Positions 34,560 through 45,347 of a DNA stretch of 64,000 nucleotides are shown in pieces; within the stretch, counting starts at the first letter, position 1, and the number at the start of each line of letters is the position of its first letter. The notes below the pieces were generated by a model. It was not told the origin of the DNA. It searched no databases and worked only from the letters and a program-made list of their open reading frames with translations. The translations under genes were made by a program, and so were the position numbers. The stretch is from Thamnidium elegans (taxonomy: Eukaryota; Mucoromycota; Mucoromycetes; Mucorales; Mucoraceae). Where the stretch lies: the NCBI GenBank assembly GCA_025201345.1, contig JAIXMG010000003.1, forward strand, positions 682,001 through 746,000, written 5' to 3'.

Positions 34560-36925
34560 CTACCATGGATGTCTGTTAAGATCACTTGTAGTTGAACTAT
34601 CTAATTCAGAGCTAGTACGATCAATATCATCATGCTTGTTAAAGTCTGATGATTGTCGGTAAGATTGTAAAGTTGACATAATACTAGGTGTATATACTTT
34701 TCCTGGTGACATATAAGGATGATGACGAGGGCTAGAGACGCGAGAAGCTCCCGGCATGACTAAACTTTGTCTGCGTTCAGCTGTTGTTGTACTGGTGGTA
34801 GCAGATGTAATAGAAGACGTAGAATCATATTCTCCACTTCCACGCGAAGGTGGTAAATGGAATGCAGAAGAAGATTTTCCTATATATATAATACATGTGT
34901 AAGTCTTTCTATCTAGATGTATGAGATTATGCGTACCTGCTTCTGAAGATGTAGGGGAAGAGAGGGAATTGGTACCTGGTAACATTGATTTATTATTATG
35001 TCCTACAATAATAAGAATTAGATTAATGTTTATTATAATAATAATAATAATAAAAAATTTACCATAATATGAAGAGTTTGGTGTGGTATCATTGGTATTT
35101 TCAGTTTTGATTTCTCTTGGTCCACTATCATCAAGTAATTCTTCTGTAAAGTACATACGACTATTACCAGTTGAAGATCTTTGTTGATGATGATCTTGTT
35201 GTGGATATACAGAATAAGAAGATGATGAATGAGATAGTCCTGTGTTAGGAGTAGCAGTAGTAGTAGTAGTATTGGCTCCGTTATTACTTCCATAACCTAC
35301 AAGCCCACCACCAACAGGTGGTCTACCATTATAATCAACTTGTGATGATAATATAAACATATCATCACTATTTGAGTTTATAGGATGATTCATCATTGAA
35401 CCATGAAATCCTGCATTTCGATAACCTAAGGGGGGGAAAAGAAGGGGTTATTTTTTAGGGATGATGATTTTTTTTTTTTTTTTTTTTTTTAGTATGAATT
35501 TCATTGTAATATAACTTACTTGAAGTATTGTTATCATTTGCAGCACTAGTACTAGTAGGAGAAGTAGTTGTATTATGACGGTCCCAAGAAGGACCACCAT
35601 TACCACTGTAAGAAGAACCTGAATTATTAAAATGTTGCTGGTTTCTAAAACCAGTATTTAAACTATTCATTCGACTAGAAGCCATGGGGTTGTGCAAGGC
35701 AGTTGCATAAAGAAATACACTTGGGTCATCCACGAACAAGGGATATAGGATTTCCTGAATTTTATATTGAGCAGCCAACAATTTTGCTCGAGCAAAAGTG
35801 ATCCTATTGAAGCTAGTTAGTATAAAAGAATATATATACATATTAAAAAAAATAAAAAAGGACTTTACCAAACACCTTTCAAATGCATTGCACCAACTTT
35901 AACTACCACACGACCTTTTTCGTTTTTTAAAATACCATCACGCTTACCACGAGACATACCAGCTACATTTAATAGTTTGGTGCCATTAATCATATCATTA
36001 TCTATAAGCATATTTTGAGTGAGTAAAAAAAAAAAAAAAAAAAAAAAAAAGGAGGGGGTATATATTTTGTATTTACCTTGACGTCTAGCTACACAAATGC
36101 CATTAGCATCAACTTGATAACATATAGTGCCTTCATCTTCCCATAAAGTAGTTGTTAATTTAGGTCTAGCTACTAGACTATGGCGAGTCTGGTTAGGCAT
36201 ATTATTAGTTGAGGTCATTCCATATGCCGAGTAACCAGTTCCTTGTTGCTGCTGTATATTGTTTTGTTGATAGTGATGAGTACTATTATTATTATTATTG
36301 TTATTGTTGTTGTTGTTGTAGGCTAAATTAAAAAATAATAATGGTTATTTTAAATTTATTTGTATATATTTACAATGAACTTACGAGTAGTTGTATTTGT
36401 ACTTGTTGGAGAAACGAAATAAGTTGGAGAGTTATAAGCAGAAATTATATTTGAATTTGCAGTTGTAGTAGAAGGAGAACTCATGGTAGGGGAAGTATTA
36501 TGCTGTTTATCGTAGTTATGAATAGAAGGTAAATCAAAACTTGAGGGTCTACTAGTAGAAGAAGAAGAAGGACCAGTTGTATTATTAGAAGACATATTAT
36601 TATTAATGGGAGGTGGAGAACTACTACTACTATTATTGTTGCAGCTGTTATTATGATTCCAACCGTTGTTGTGTTGTTGCCAACTACCTGCATTGGCGTA
36701 TGAACCATGAGTATTATCATTATTGCCACTATCCAAACTGGTTCTACTCGTGCTATTCAATACTTCATTGTCTTCGTTTCCAGATTTATCATACTGATTG
36801 TTGTTACTAGAAGTAGAAGAATAAAGTGATGGCATCGATGCAGGCCTTCCTAATGGATGCGCATTGGCGTTATCACGTGTTATATTCATAGTCTGATCGT
36901 AACTATAATGATGATGCGAATACAT
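34560..36925 (-). CDS. APSES-domain transcription factor (StuA/EFG1/Sok2 type)
   Basis: Seven exons (36925-36385, 36322-36077, 36001-35869, 35803-35520, 35425-35063, 35002-34937, 34879-34560) give 650 aa. The APSES/KilA-N DNA-binding domain, about residues 230-330, is assembled from exons 2-4: [17 protein letters not shown], then [16 protein letters not shown] and [10 protein letters not shown] joined to ITFARAK, ending LYPLFV. This matches the StuA/EFG1/Phd1 branch rather than Swi4/Mbp1. Family members bind an E-box-like MCGCG or CATGCA site and control morphogenesis, sporulation or yeast-hypha switching. Both flanks are Asn/Ser/Gln/His-rich and likely disordered; a poly-Asn tract lies just after intron 1. 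Confidence 0.93.
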
Positions 36926-37907
36926 GACCTTTTAAAAGTTGAAAAAAAAAAATGTAAAAAGAAGAAAGAAAAAGAAAAGAAGAAAAAAGTATGTTATTTA
37001 CAATTTTTTTAAAAAAAAAAAAAAAAAAATAACAAAATAAACTGCAACTCACAAGATCCAAAATAAAAAGTATGTGTAAAGAAAGAGAGTGATAAATAAA
37101 AAGGGGGGGGATAGTATTTTTTTTTTTTTGCAGAGAGAATAGTATCCAAGGAACACTATATACTTTTTGACAAGTTGGTCTTTTGTAAAACAAACTATAG
37201 AATTCAAAAAAGAAAGAAAAAAAAACGTATTTTATACGGTGAAGAAAGGGGTAGAAATGAGGAGATAAACAGGAGAGAGAAAGGAGGGGGGATTTTACGG
37301 GAGTATATGGACTGATACGACAAGAAATAGCCTTTTTTATTTTATGACTGCATACATTATTAGCCAATATTTTTTTTTAAAAGACTATTCAGTATATAAA
37401 GAGTAATAGTTTTATTTTTATTATAAAAGGAGAACTAATTATTCTGTTTGCGCCATATATTCCTAAATAAAAGCTGCATATTTTTCATGCAAGAGTATGT
37501 ATATATTGTAATTTAAAATTATATATATTATTAGGAGTCGAAGTAGTGTGTATAAAAAGAGCCTAATCATCTGCCTCTCTTTTTTCTGCCTTTTTTTTCT
37601 TTTTTTGTTTTTCAGTGTAATACATAAACATCCTTTTTTTGACAGATTATTAATAATTCGAAAAATACATTGAATCCGTCAAATATCAAATAGGCGTATA
37701 AATCATTTTAAATCATACATGCTCCCTAATTTCATTTAATACTAAGTCTAGATTATACCAGGAAGTATATTAACTACGAATCACAAATTGAGATTTAATT
37801 TTTTCTTTTTTTTTTTACTTACACTATAATATTTATAAACGAAAAGAATTAATTCAAAGATATTATAATTCTTATTTTTTGTATGTATGCATTACCTCCG
37901 TATAGTA
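36926..37907. other. Intergenic, no gene seen
   Basis: This is the upstream region of the APSES factor, with A and G runs near 37013 and 37101, and the 3' flank of the Fanzor relic. An open minus-strand frame (37367-36903) is low complexity and rejected as a gene. Confidence 0.5.
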
Positions 37908-38972
37908 TTACTCGCCATCAGCGGTAGGCTCTGTAGCGCTTCTTTTAAGGAAGGCTACAGCTTTGTCGTTGAATTGCTCAGTATTGAATTGACTGGCTTT
38001 AGAAGAAAAAACAGGGAAAGTAACCCCGAAAAGAAGCATGGCAAGTCCTGATAAACCTATTGCGAGGGAGGACAACGCATCACGACCATGTGTTGCTTTT
38101 CCGGCTTTTACTGTGACGCATTCTTCATTGTAACAAACAAACGCACCATTTACGGACTTTTTTTTCGTTCCAGAATTGGTAGTTGTAGTGCTAATAGGAT
38201 GAAATAATTTTTTGAAACAAAAAATACAAATCTGAGAGGAATTATGTTCATTTGTTATACAAACAGAACTATAAAGACTATGCTTTTTTGGCTTCCATAG
38301 CCCTCCTTGTCTTGCATGGCCTTTGATAGTTGATCCTATTCCGTATCCCCTATCACCGACAAACATTATCGAAATAGACTTACTGCCAGAAGCAACATAA
38401 TTACGTTCGTTTGAACAAAGTTTATCTACATATTTTCTCTTTTGTAACTCATACGTTCTTCTTCGCTTTATTTGTTTTTGACTGTAGTAAAATGCTCGAA
38501 GTCTTGCATTTGATTCTTTTCGTTTCTTGTAAAAGGTTTCAACATCATTAATGTTTCTGGAATCTGCCAATTTTTTTTTTCTTTACTTAATTTGTTTTCC
38601 AGATTTTGAATTTCTTTTCCTAAAATAGTCTTCTTTTTACTTCTTTGTAACTGCTCCCTTACTTTTCTTTGCGCACTACCGTAATCGATATCTTTTGAGT
38701 AAATCTTAAAAGCAGTAGGTAGTTTCAAGTAGGACGAATCTTCGATGTTACTAGGCCCTAAATATTTTTTTATTTAATAGAAATATATCATTCTTCGAAA
38801 TTTAAACTTACCAGTTTCTTTCTGATCTAAAATATTATATCTATTGTACAGATTTAGAGTAAACTCAAATCGTTTTAATGAAAATCTTCCAGTTTCCGTC
38901 ATAGTACAAAAGCCATTGTCTGTTCCCGAGAAAGTAACTTCATTCGATTGTTTATTAAAAGAATATAAAAAG
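37908..38972 (-). pseudogene. Fanzor/TnpB-like RuvC nuclease, truncated and frame-shifted
   Basis: Minus-strand exon 1 carries a RuvC-I-like FSGTDNGFCTMTE with the catalytic Asp codon at 38918-38920. An intron (38816-38756, GT-AG) joins it in phase to a helical, Lys-rich segment. After a one-base loss in an A10 run (about 38571) the frame continues. It contains GDRGYGIGSTIKGHARQGG, TNEHNSSQICIFCF with a CxxC knuckle, then CYNEEC and a RuvC-III-like GRDALSSLAIGLSGL. Stop at 37908. This order (RuvC-I, zinc knuckle, RuvC-III) is that of Fanzor/TnpB RNA-guided nucleases. The N-terminal half before RuvC-I is absent. A single homopolymer indel is the only lesion in the remaining part, so a sequencing error there cannot be excluded. 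Confidence 0.7.
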
Positions 38973-38982
38973 TAGATTTTTT

Positions 38983-39480
38983 TTAATATTTAGTGACATC
39001 GTCTTTGGCGGCTATAACTCTCCTACATCTATCTGGTATACTTTTATACAATCTTTGAGCATACTCAACACCCATTTGGTCCCAATATGTCTTAAATTCA
39101 TTTATCAAAGTTTCAAGATTATAAATGGAGGACTTCTTGGCTTTTAATTTACGAGATAGCTCGCTCCATGCGTGCTCGATGGGGTTGAGATCTGGGGCAG
39201 TTCTTCATCAGGATTAATTCGTGTGTATCTTGGTAGATATAACCATCCCCTTCAATATCGGGCAATTGAGTTAGGAATAGGAGGAAGTTTTTGGACATAA
39301 CGTCAACATACGAATCTTGGTCCATATTTCCTTCAACAAAAACAAGTGGACTATAGCCCTCAGACCACAAACACTACCAAACCATGACACTACCACCACT
39401 AAACTTTTCATCAGATACTAAGACGCCATCAGAAAACTACTTTGTTTCAAGGCACCAATTATAAGTGTTAAAATGAGTTT
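38983..39480 (-). pseudogene. Tc1-type transposase relic next to the Fanzor-like gene
   Basis: Reading the minus strand from about 39470, pieces give FSGGSVMVW, a stop where a Gly is expected, then SPLVFVEGNMDQDSY and GYIYQDTHE. After a frame change near 39200 comes PDLNPIEHAWSELSRKL, with the catalytic Glu. The tail runs to a natural stop at 38983. Motif order and the DLNPIE(H/N)xW block identify a Tc1-like DD34E transposase. The N-terminal DNA-binding part is missing. Its stop codon lies about 60 bp before the RuvC-I Asp of the Fanzor-like relic on the same strand, so the two are fused end to end. Confidence 0.75.
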
Positions 39481-40961
39481 GATTAAATTAAAGCTTTTTT
39501 AAATAATATACTTTATTGTTAACTATGTTTTATTAACATAACATACGACAGTGTTTAAACCAAAATATCGTAAAGCGAATTCCATGCCAAGTGTCTACCA
39601 AGTGAAACACATTTGACATACCTTCAATATGTATATTGATATATTTTTTTTTCTCGCTTTTCTTTTTTGTTTTTCTACCGAGTGGATCACTACTTCCTAC
39701 CAAGTGTTTGGCTATTGGTAAAAGCCAGATTTAGGCTGTTCGCGCATATATCAAAAAAAAATTGTACATGCGGTTTTTTTTTGTGCATCATATCATACTT
39801 TTTTTTTTATGTAATGCTAGCATTGTGATACTGATCATTATATTGTAACCTATCTATTCATGCTTCATATGATATTCTTAAAAGAAACATTAAAAATAAG
39901 ACAACTCAGATCATATTTTTTGTCATTTTTATTGGCTAAACCGCATTTCAATGATGGACTCTGTGTCTTCAAAATACCTTGGGTATTTTAAAAAGTATTT
40001 TATTCATTTGATTATACAAAAAAAAAAGTATTTTATTTTAAGCACTGAAAACTATGGAATACCTTTTCTGTCTCAAACGGAGTTGGAGACACACTGTCCA
40101 CCACTGGTCCACTTTTATTGATTATACCGCCAAATACCATCTTGTTGGTTATTAAAAATGAGCTTCAATCCATTTAATTCTCCTTTTCTCCAATGTGGTA
40201 CAATAATCAATCAATCCATCAATCTTTTTTTTACTGCGCACGTTTTTGATTATCAAAATACATTGTTTTGTAGGTGTAATTTTACTTTAAGTGTAAAAAA
40301 AGATATAGTTTTTAGTTTGTAGCAGATACAAAAAATATGTACGTTGAATTGCGTAATTGCAGTTTACACGTACTTCAAAAAACAATAACTTTTTTTTTGT
40401 TTTTGTTACTGAGCCAAAAAAAAAAAAAAAATTTTTTTCTCTGTTCCTTTGTTTTAATAGGTTCCTTTACCTTTTGGTTCTAAATAAAGATTATCTTACC
40501 CTTTGGTTCTAAATAAAGATTGAGTTTTTTTTTTTTCTTTTCGTTAAGCTAGATTTTCTCTTTAGAGTATATTGCAAGGGGAATTATGGCGAAATGAGTC
40601 ACCAGGTTGGTTGCTATGTAACAAAGCTTGACTCGAAAAGAACCGTGGGATAACATAATTCAAAGTCAGTTAAGCACAAAGGTTACCAGTATAAAACGTT
40701 ACACGTTAAAAATTTCTGTCAAAAAAAGAAACTCAACCGATTCTTCCCAAACGATCTACCAAAACGTGAAATCACAACTTTTGCCGGGCTTTTACAATAA
40801 AAAATCGGGTAAATTTGTATAATTAAATTGTAGTTTATTTATGTAAATGGATAATGCAGTGAAAAAATAATAATAGAGCTTTATACAGTCTCTTTTTCAC
40901 GTAATGCGAATGTAATGTATAATGTATGGGTTTGTTTTGTTTTGTTTGAGAATGAGATTTT
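39481..40961. other. Intergenic with short repeats
   Basis: No gene is recognised. Four copies of a TACC(A/G)AGTG-type word lie at about 39585, 39596, 39676 and 39698, possibly subterminal sites of the adjacent Tc1 relic. A tandem pair of a 32-bp unit with TTTGGTTCTAAATAAAGATT lies at about 40468-40521. The rest is AT-rich; the right end is the 3' flank of the 46-aa gene. Confidence 0.5.
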
Positions 40962-41102
40962 TTACTTGGATTTGTAAAAGAAGATCACATCATTCTTGCA
41001 TTCTTGTGCATATGCATAGACCATAGAGAAACCAGCAGCAGAGTAGACCATCTTCTTGGGACCGAAAGAGGTAGGCATGATACGAGCGATACGAGAGTAC
41101 AT
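40962..41102 (-). CDS. 46-aa hydrophobic small protein, probably mitochondrial
   Basis: A single exon of 47 codons from ATG at 41102 to TAA at 40962, too short for usual ORF cut-offs. The N-terminus is basic and amphipathic (MYSRIARIMPTSFGPKK). One hydrophobic span follows (about residues 20-33, VYSAAGFSMVYAYA), then a charged C-terminus with a Cys (QECKNDVIFFYKSK). The codons are the same strongly biased set used by the OGDH and SCP2 genes, a good sign of a highly expressed real protein. Size, charge and span resemble small subunits of respiratory or ATP synthase complexes, but I cannot name it. It is divergent from the arrestin-like gene. Confidence 0.7.
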   Translation of the reverse strand: MYSRIARIMPTSFGPKKMVYSAAGFSMVYAYAQECKNDVIFFYKSK

Positions 41103-41521
41103 TTTTAAATTGTTTTTAATTGATAATAATAATAAAAAAAGAAGAGAAAATACAAAAATTGATCGCTCTTATATAGTAGTTTTCTTTTTAAAAAAAAAAA
41201 CCTCAAAATGGTAGCCCTGAAAAAAAAAATTATTATTAAACGGAGCAATCGCCTAAAACGGGATACTGATTGGAGGTTCTAAAAACAGAATATACTGACT
41301 CACCCACCCATCGATAGCTTTTCTTTCCTTTTTACCTTTTTGTTTACTACATCTTTGTTTTGGTATCACGGGGTAGATCAATGCGCCAAGAATAAATAAA
41401 TAAATAAAATCATATTTAATCGCTTTTTTTTCTTCTTTTTCTTCTCTCTCTTTCTCTCTTTTTCCTTTTTTTTATATATATAAAAATATTATAAACTCCG
41501 TTCTATTATTCCTGTATTACA

Positions 41522-42966
41522 ATGATGCTTTTTCAAAGGAATACAGAATATGTGCGCAATTTTCTAGTTAGTACAAGCTCGGGCCAAAATAATCCAATCG
41601 CATATGGTCCTGGCTCCATCATAAATGGTCAGTATTAGTAACAGTCATTTTCATTTATGACTAAACAATTTTTTTTTTTTTTTTAGGTTCGCTTATGATC
41701 ACATTGGATGATAAACCTCTATCTGCTCATTCAATTCGTGTTATTTTTAAATGTGAAGAACAAGATAATGCACGTAATACAACAACTATATTTTCTATCG
41801 AAAGTGTTATCTGGGGAAAACCAGGTATATATATGATTAATTTTTTTTTTTAGGAATGATATACTCACAAATAAAATAAAAGGCGCCGATCCTCAGGAAT
41901 TATCAAATGGTAGTCATATGTTCTTATTCGCTATTCGTTTACCTCAAGTAAACTATCCTCCTTCTATGCATGATTCACCATTTGGTCATCGTATTAGTTA
42001 TACTTTACAAGGTGTATTCGATACCACTGGTACAACTCATGTTACTGCTACCGTTCCTATTATTTATTTACCTCTCGTCACATGCAGTCCAAATACATTA
42101 AATGAAACCTCTAAAAAGACTCAAGTATTTGAAAAGGAAGATAAAAAGATTGAAGTTACTGCTGAATTAATTAAACCTGCTTATTGCCCAGGTAAATAAT
42201 AATTCTTCTCCTTTTTGTTGTTGTTGTTGTTGTTGTTATTGTTGTGTGTGTATGCTCATTAAAAATTACAGGCGATCTTTGTACTGTCAAAATGACAACC
42301 AATAATAAATCAGATACTAAAATCAGCAGCATTCAGGTGTTATTAGCGGCTGTTGCTACTACGTTACCTCCGACAGATTCCGTAAGCGCACCCTACCAAC
42401 ACAAACAACACACGTTGTTAACCGAATCATTTTACGTATCTATCGCTAAACAAGCACAAAATCATCAAGATATATTTACCTTTACTATTCCATCCAATAT
42501 AGTCCCTACATTTACCAATAAGCTTGGTAAATATATAGATATTGCTTATGAAGTCATTATCGTGATGGGTTCAGCATCCAATACAGGTAGTTGGTTTAGT
42601 GGCTATGTATCAAATGAAATATCACTTCCCATCACAATTGCTACTGTTCCTCCTGCTTATCCAATTGGTTTTACAGTTCATGAGAATACTGAAACTGAAT
42701 TACCTACTTTTATACCTAATATTGAGTCTCCTTTACCTAGTCCTGTTCACTATCCAGCCGATAGAGCTTACTCTGTATCTCCTTCCAATTCTTTCCAAAT
42801 AAAGGATGATTTGGATGATGATGATGATTTCTGTTTGAACCGTCAAGACGCATCCGGTCATTTAATGGTACCAGATAATGCTAGAAGAATATCTAATAGT
42901 TCTGATATGTCTGATGCTACTTTAGCTGCTAATACACTTTCTAGACTTGAAACTGTATCTCACTAA
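41522..42966 (+). CDS. Arrestin-fold (alpha-arrestin-like) protein
   Basis: Four exons (41522-41627, 41687-41824, 41883-42191, 42272-42966) give 415 aa. The N-terminal arrestin domain shows the usual GPGSIINGSLMITLDD start, a FLFAIRLPQVNYPPS strand (the LP....PPS signature) and an ISYTLQGVF strand. The C-terminal arrestin domain has a YCPGDLCTVKMTTNN strand and a FTIPSNIVPTF strand. The tail is Pro/Ser-rich and acidic. Fungal alpha-arrestins recruit Rsp5-type ubiquitin ligases to membrane transporters. I saw no obvious PPxY motif in the tail, so that role is only possible. An ATG one codon downstream is an alternative start. Confidence 0.85.
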
Positions 42967-43049
42967 ATAAAAAATAATAATAATACTATGATACAAATAT
43001 TTTTTTTTATTTTTTTTATTCTGTATATATATTTATCTAAATCTTTTTT

Positions 43050-43727
43050 TTAATTGCCAGTGTTCATCTTCTTTTCAATAGCTCCTTCAATAGACTCAAT
43101 AGAGTTGAAGAGTTGAACCTTTCTTAAATCACGAATAAGAGCCTTTGGTAATCCAAGTGCTTCAGCCTTAGCATTATTTTCCATAATTTCTTGTACAGGT
43201 ACTTTACCAGCCTCTAAAAACTTGCGAGCTAATGTACCAGTAAGCATTTCCTTTTTAGTATCTGTAGGTCCATCAATATATTCGAGAATGGCCATAGGCG
43301 CATTATCACCGTAACGTTTACCAATTCTTTGAATACGAGTGTAACCACCTTGTCTATTGGCGTATCTAGGTGCTAATTCATTAAATAATATAGGCATAGT
43401 GATATCACGACTCTACATGATTTTTTCATACTGTTAGATTTTATGCGAAAAAAAAAACCTATTTTTCCACCCCTCTCCCTTTTTTTTTCTCTTTTAAAAA
43501 AATAAATAATTTACGTTGAGGTAGGCAAGTGCTCTTCTTTTAGCTTCGACATCACCCTTTTTACCAAGGGTAATAATAGAATCCGCAAGAGGTTGAATGG
43601 TCTTTGCTTTGGCAACTGTTGTTTCAATACGACCATGCTCAATAAGTGAAGAAACCATGTTTCTGAGCAAGGCCTTTCTGTGACCAGAAGTACGATTCAA
43701 TCGACGTAAATGTTTACCGTGATGCAT
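43050..43727 (-). CDS. MRPL8: Mitochondrial ribosomal protein bL17m
   Basis: Two exons (43727-43515, 43412-43050) give 191 aa. The conserved L17 block [20 protein letters not shown] begins at residue 2, followed by an [12 protein letters not shown] helix. After the splice comes a [21 protein letters not shown] strand. It is a bacterial-type L17 of the large mitoribosomal subunit, with a C-terminal extension typical of fungal mitochondrial forms. It has a 179-bp divergent gap with IBA57. Confidence 0.95.
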
Positions 43728-43906
43728 GGTGTATAATATCTGTACGCAAAAAGAAGATTTTTTTTATCCTGTTGACCCTGGGTTGTATGTAATCCTCTTC
43801 TCAATCCCCGCACAAAAAAAAAAAAAAAAAAAATACGTGACTCTTGTTTTTCTGGTAAAGAGAGAACGGGAAGCATCTTTTTTAGTTTGTTGTTTGTATT
43901 ATTAAT
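43728..43906. promoter_or_regulatory. Divergent promoter for two mitochondrial genes
   Basis: The 179-bp gap between the ATGs of bL17m (minus) and IBA57 (plus) is the only place for both promoters. It contains a ~22-A run. No factor site is identified. Confidence 0.5.
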
Positions 43907-45247
43907 ATGCTTTCAAAACTTATACCTTGTACTAATGCTTTTAAGCAACCTATTTTAAAGCGTAAAATAAACTCGATATTTTTTTTTACTAAAACTGAGA
44001 TATTAAAAAAAAAAACTCCCTCTTGTTCTTTATTTTTGCTTTGTAGAAGCACTTGCTCGTTCGTTTGCTAGTACAACCAGTTTTCAATTCAAAGAAAAGG
44101 ATGAACTTCATAAAGGCGATCACTATAGTAAAATACCTAACCGTAGTTTAATTGAACTAGACGGACCCGATACGCCTAAATTCCTGCAAGGTCTAATTAC
44201 TAACGATATGGCCAAGATATCTACCGGTGGAGACGGTCTCTATGCATCATTTTTGACCCCACCCGGCCGTATACTTCATGACACGTTTATTTATCCTGTG
44301 AATGTAGGCGTCAATTTCCCTCACCCCAAGTTTATGATTGATTGTCCCAGCAACAACAAGGATTTATTTATTAGACATATCAAACGGTACTTGTTAAGAT
44401 CCAAAGTCAAGGTCAGAGACTGCTCTGAAGAGTATCAGTTGTGGAATGTCTGGGGAAACGCATTAAATACCGAAGTATTGGATCCTGCACTTGTCAAGAA
44501 GGAAAAGAGGTTTTCGGATATTGGCTGTACAGACCCTAGAATTGCTGGCTTTGGTTACAGAGCCGTATTAAAGGCTGATAGCGATGTGCAACATATTTTA
44601 CCAAAGTCTGCTGACTTTGAAGAGTTGGATGCTAGTGAATATACAATTAGAAGATTGCTCTTTGGTTTACCTGAAGGTACCGATGACTTATGGCCCGAGT
44701 TATCTTTACCTCTTGAATCCAACTTTGACTATATGAATGGAGGTAACAAAATAGTGTGTATGTAAAAGAAACTGTATACTTAAATAGGATTATATAGTTG
44801 ATTTTAGAAAAGGATGTTATGTAGGTCAAGAATTGACTATTCGTACATATCACACTGGTGTAGTTCGTAAGCGTATTGTTCCTATTCAAGTATACGATCC
44901 ATCAGAACCGTAAGTTTAATTATTATTTTGTATATAATCATATATGCTAATACAGTCAGTAAAGTGCGCCTTCTGTTCAAACAGTAGACCGTAGTAAACA
45001 ATTCCCTTCCGTACTTTTACCTCAAACCGATATTAAATTAGTTCAGGGCACAAGTAAGCGAGGTGTCGGCAAGATGTGTTCTGGTGTACATAACATTGGT
45101 TTAGCTTTAATGCGATTAGAGCACGTACAAAAATGTATTGACGGACAAGATGTAGAATTCACTACTCCAGAGGATCCTTCGATCCGTATCCGTCCCTTCC
45201 TACCTGAATGGTGGGGTGAAGACCGTAAAAATGTTCAACATGAATAA
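43907..45247 (+). CDS. IBA57: IBA57/CAF17-like Fe-S cluster assembly protein, mitochondrial
   Basis: Four exons (43907-43961, 44047-44742, 44798-44909, 44965-45247) give 381 aa. The short exon 1 supplies an Arg/Lys/Ser-type presequence. A GcvT-like folate-binding fold follows ([25 protein letters not shown]). The signature [12 protein letters not shown] sits with Cys256 just after splice 2. A C-terminal strand pair ([10 protein letters not shown]) follows. IBA57 acts late in 4Fe-4S cluster assembly with ISA1/ISA2 for aconitase and lipoate synthase. The last acceptor (AAAG|TGCG) was chosen because the two nearer AGs give immediate stops. Confidence 0.94.
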
Positions 45248-45347
45248 TATTTTTTTTTTTTTTATAATGTCAGACAAATAAAAAAGTTTTTTTTTATTTC
45301 GTTTTTTTTTTTTCTCTCTTTTTGTACATACATTTTCTAGTAAAACC

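Noticed and set aside
36903..37367. 154-codon minus-strand frame upstream of the APSES gene
   Set aside because: Dominated by F/S/L runs from homopolymers and lies in the promoter region; no motif.
40628..40822. 64-codon plus-strand frame
   Set aside because: Basic, low-information composition and no family features; likely chance.
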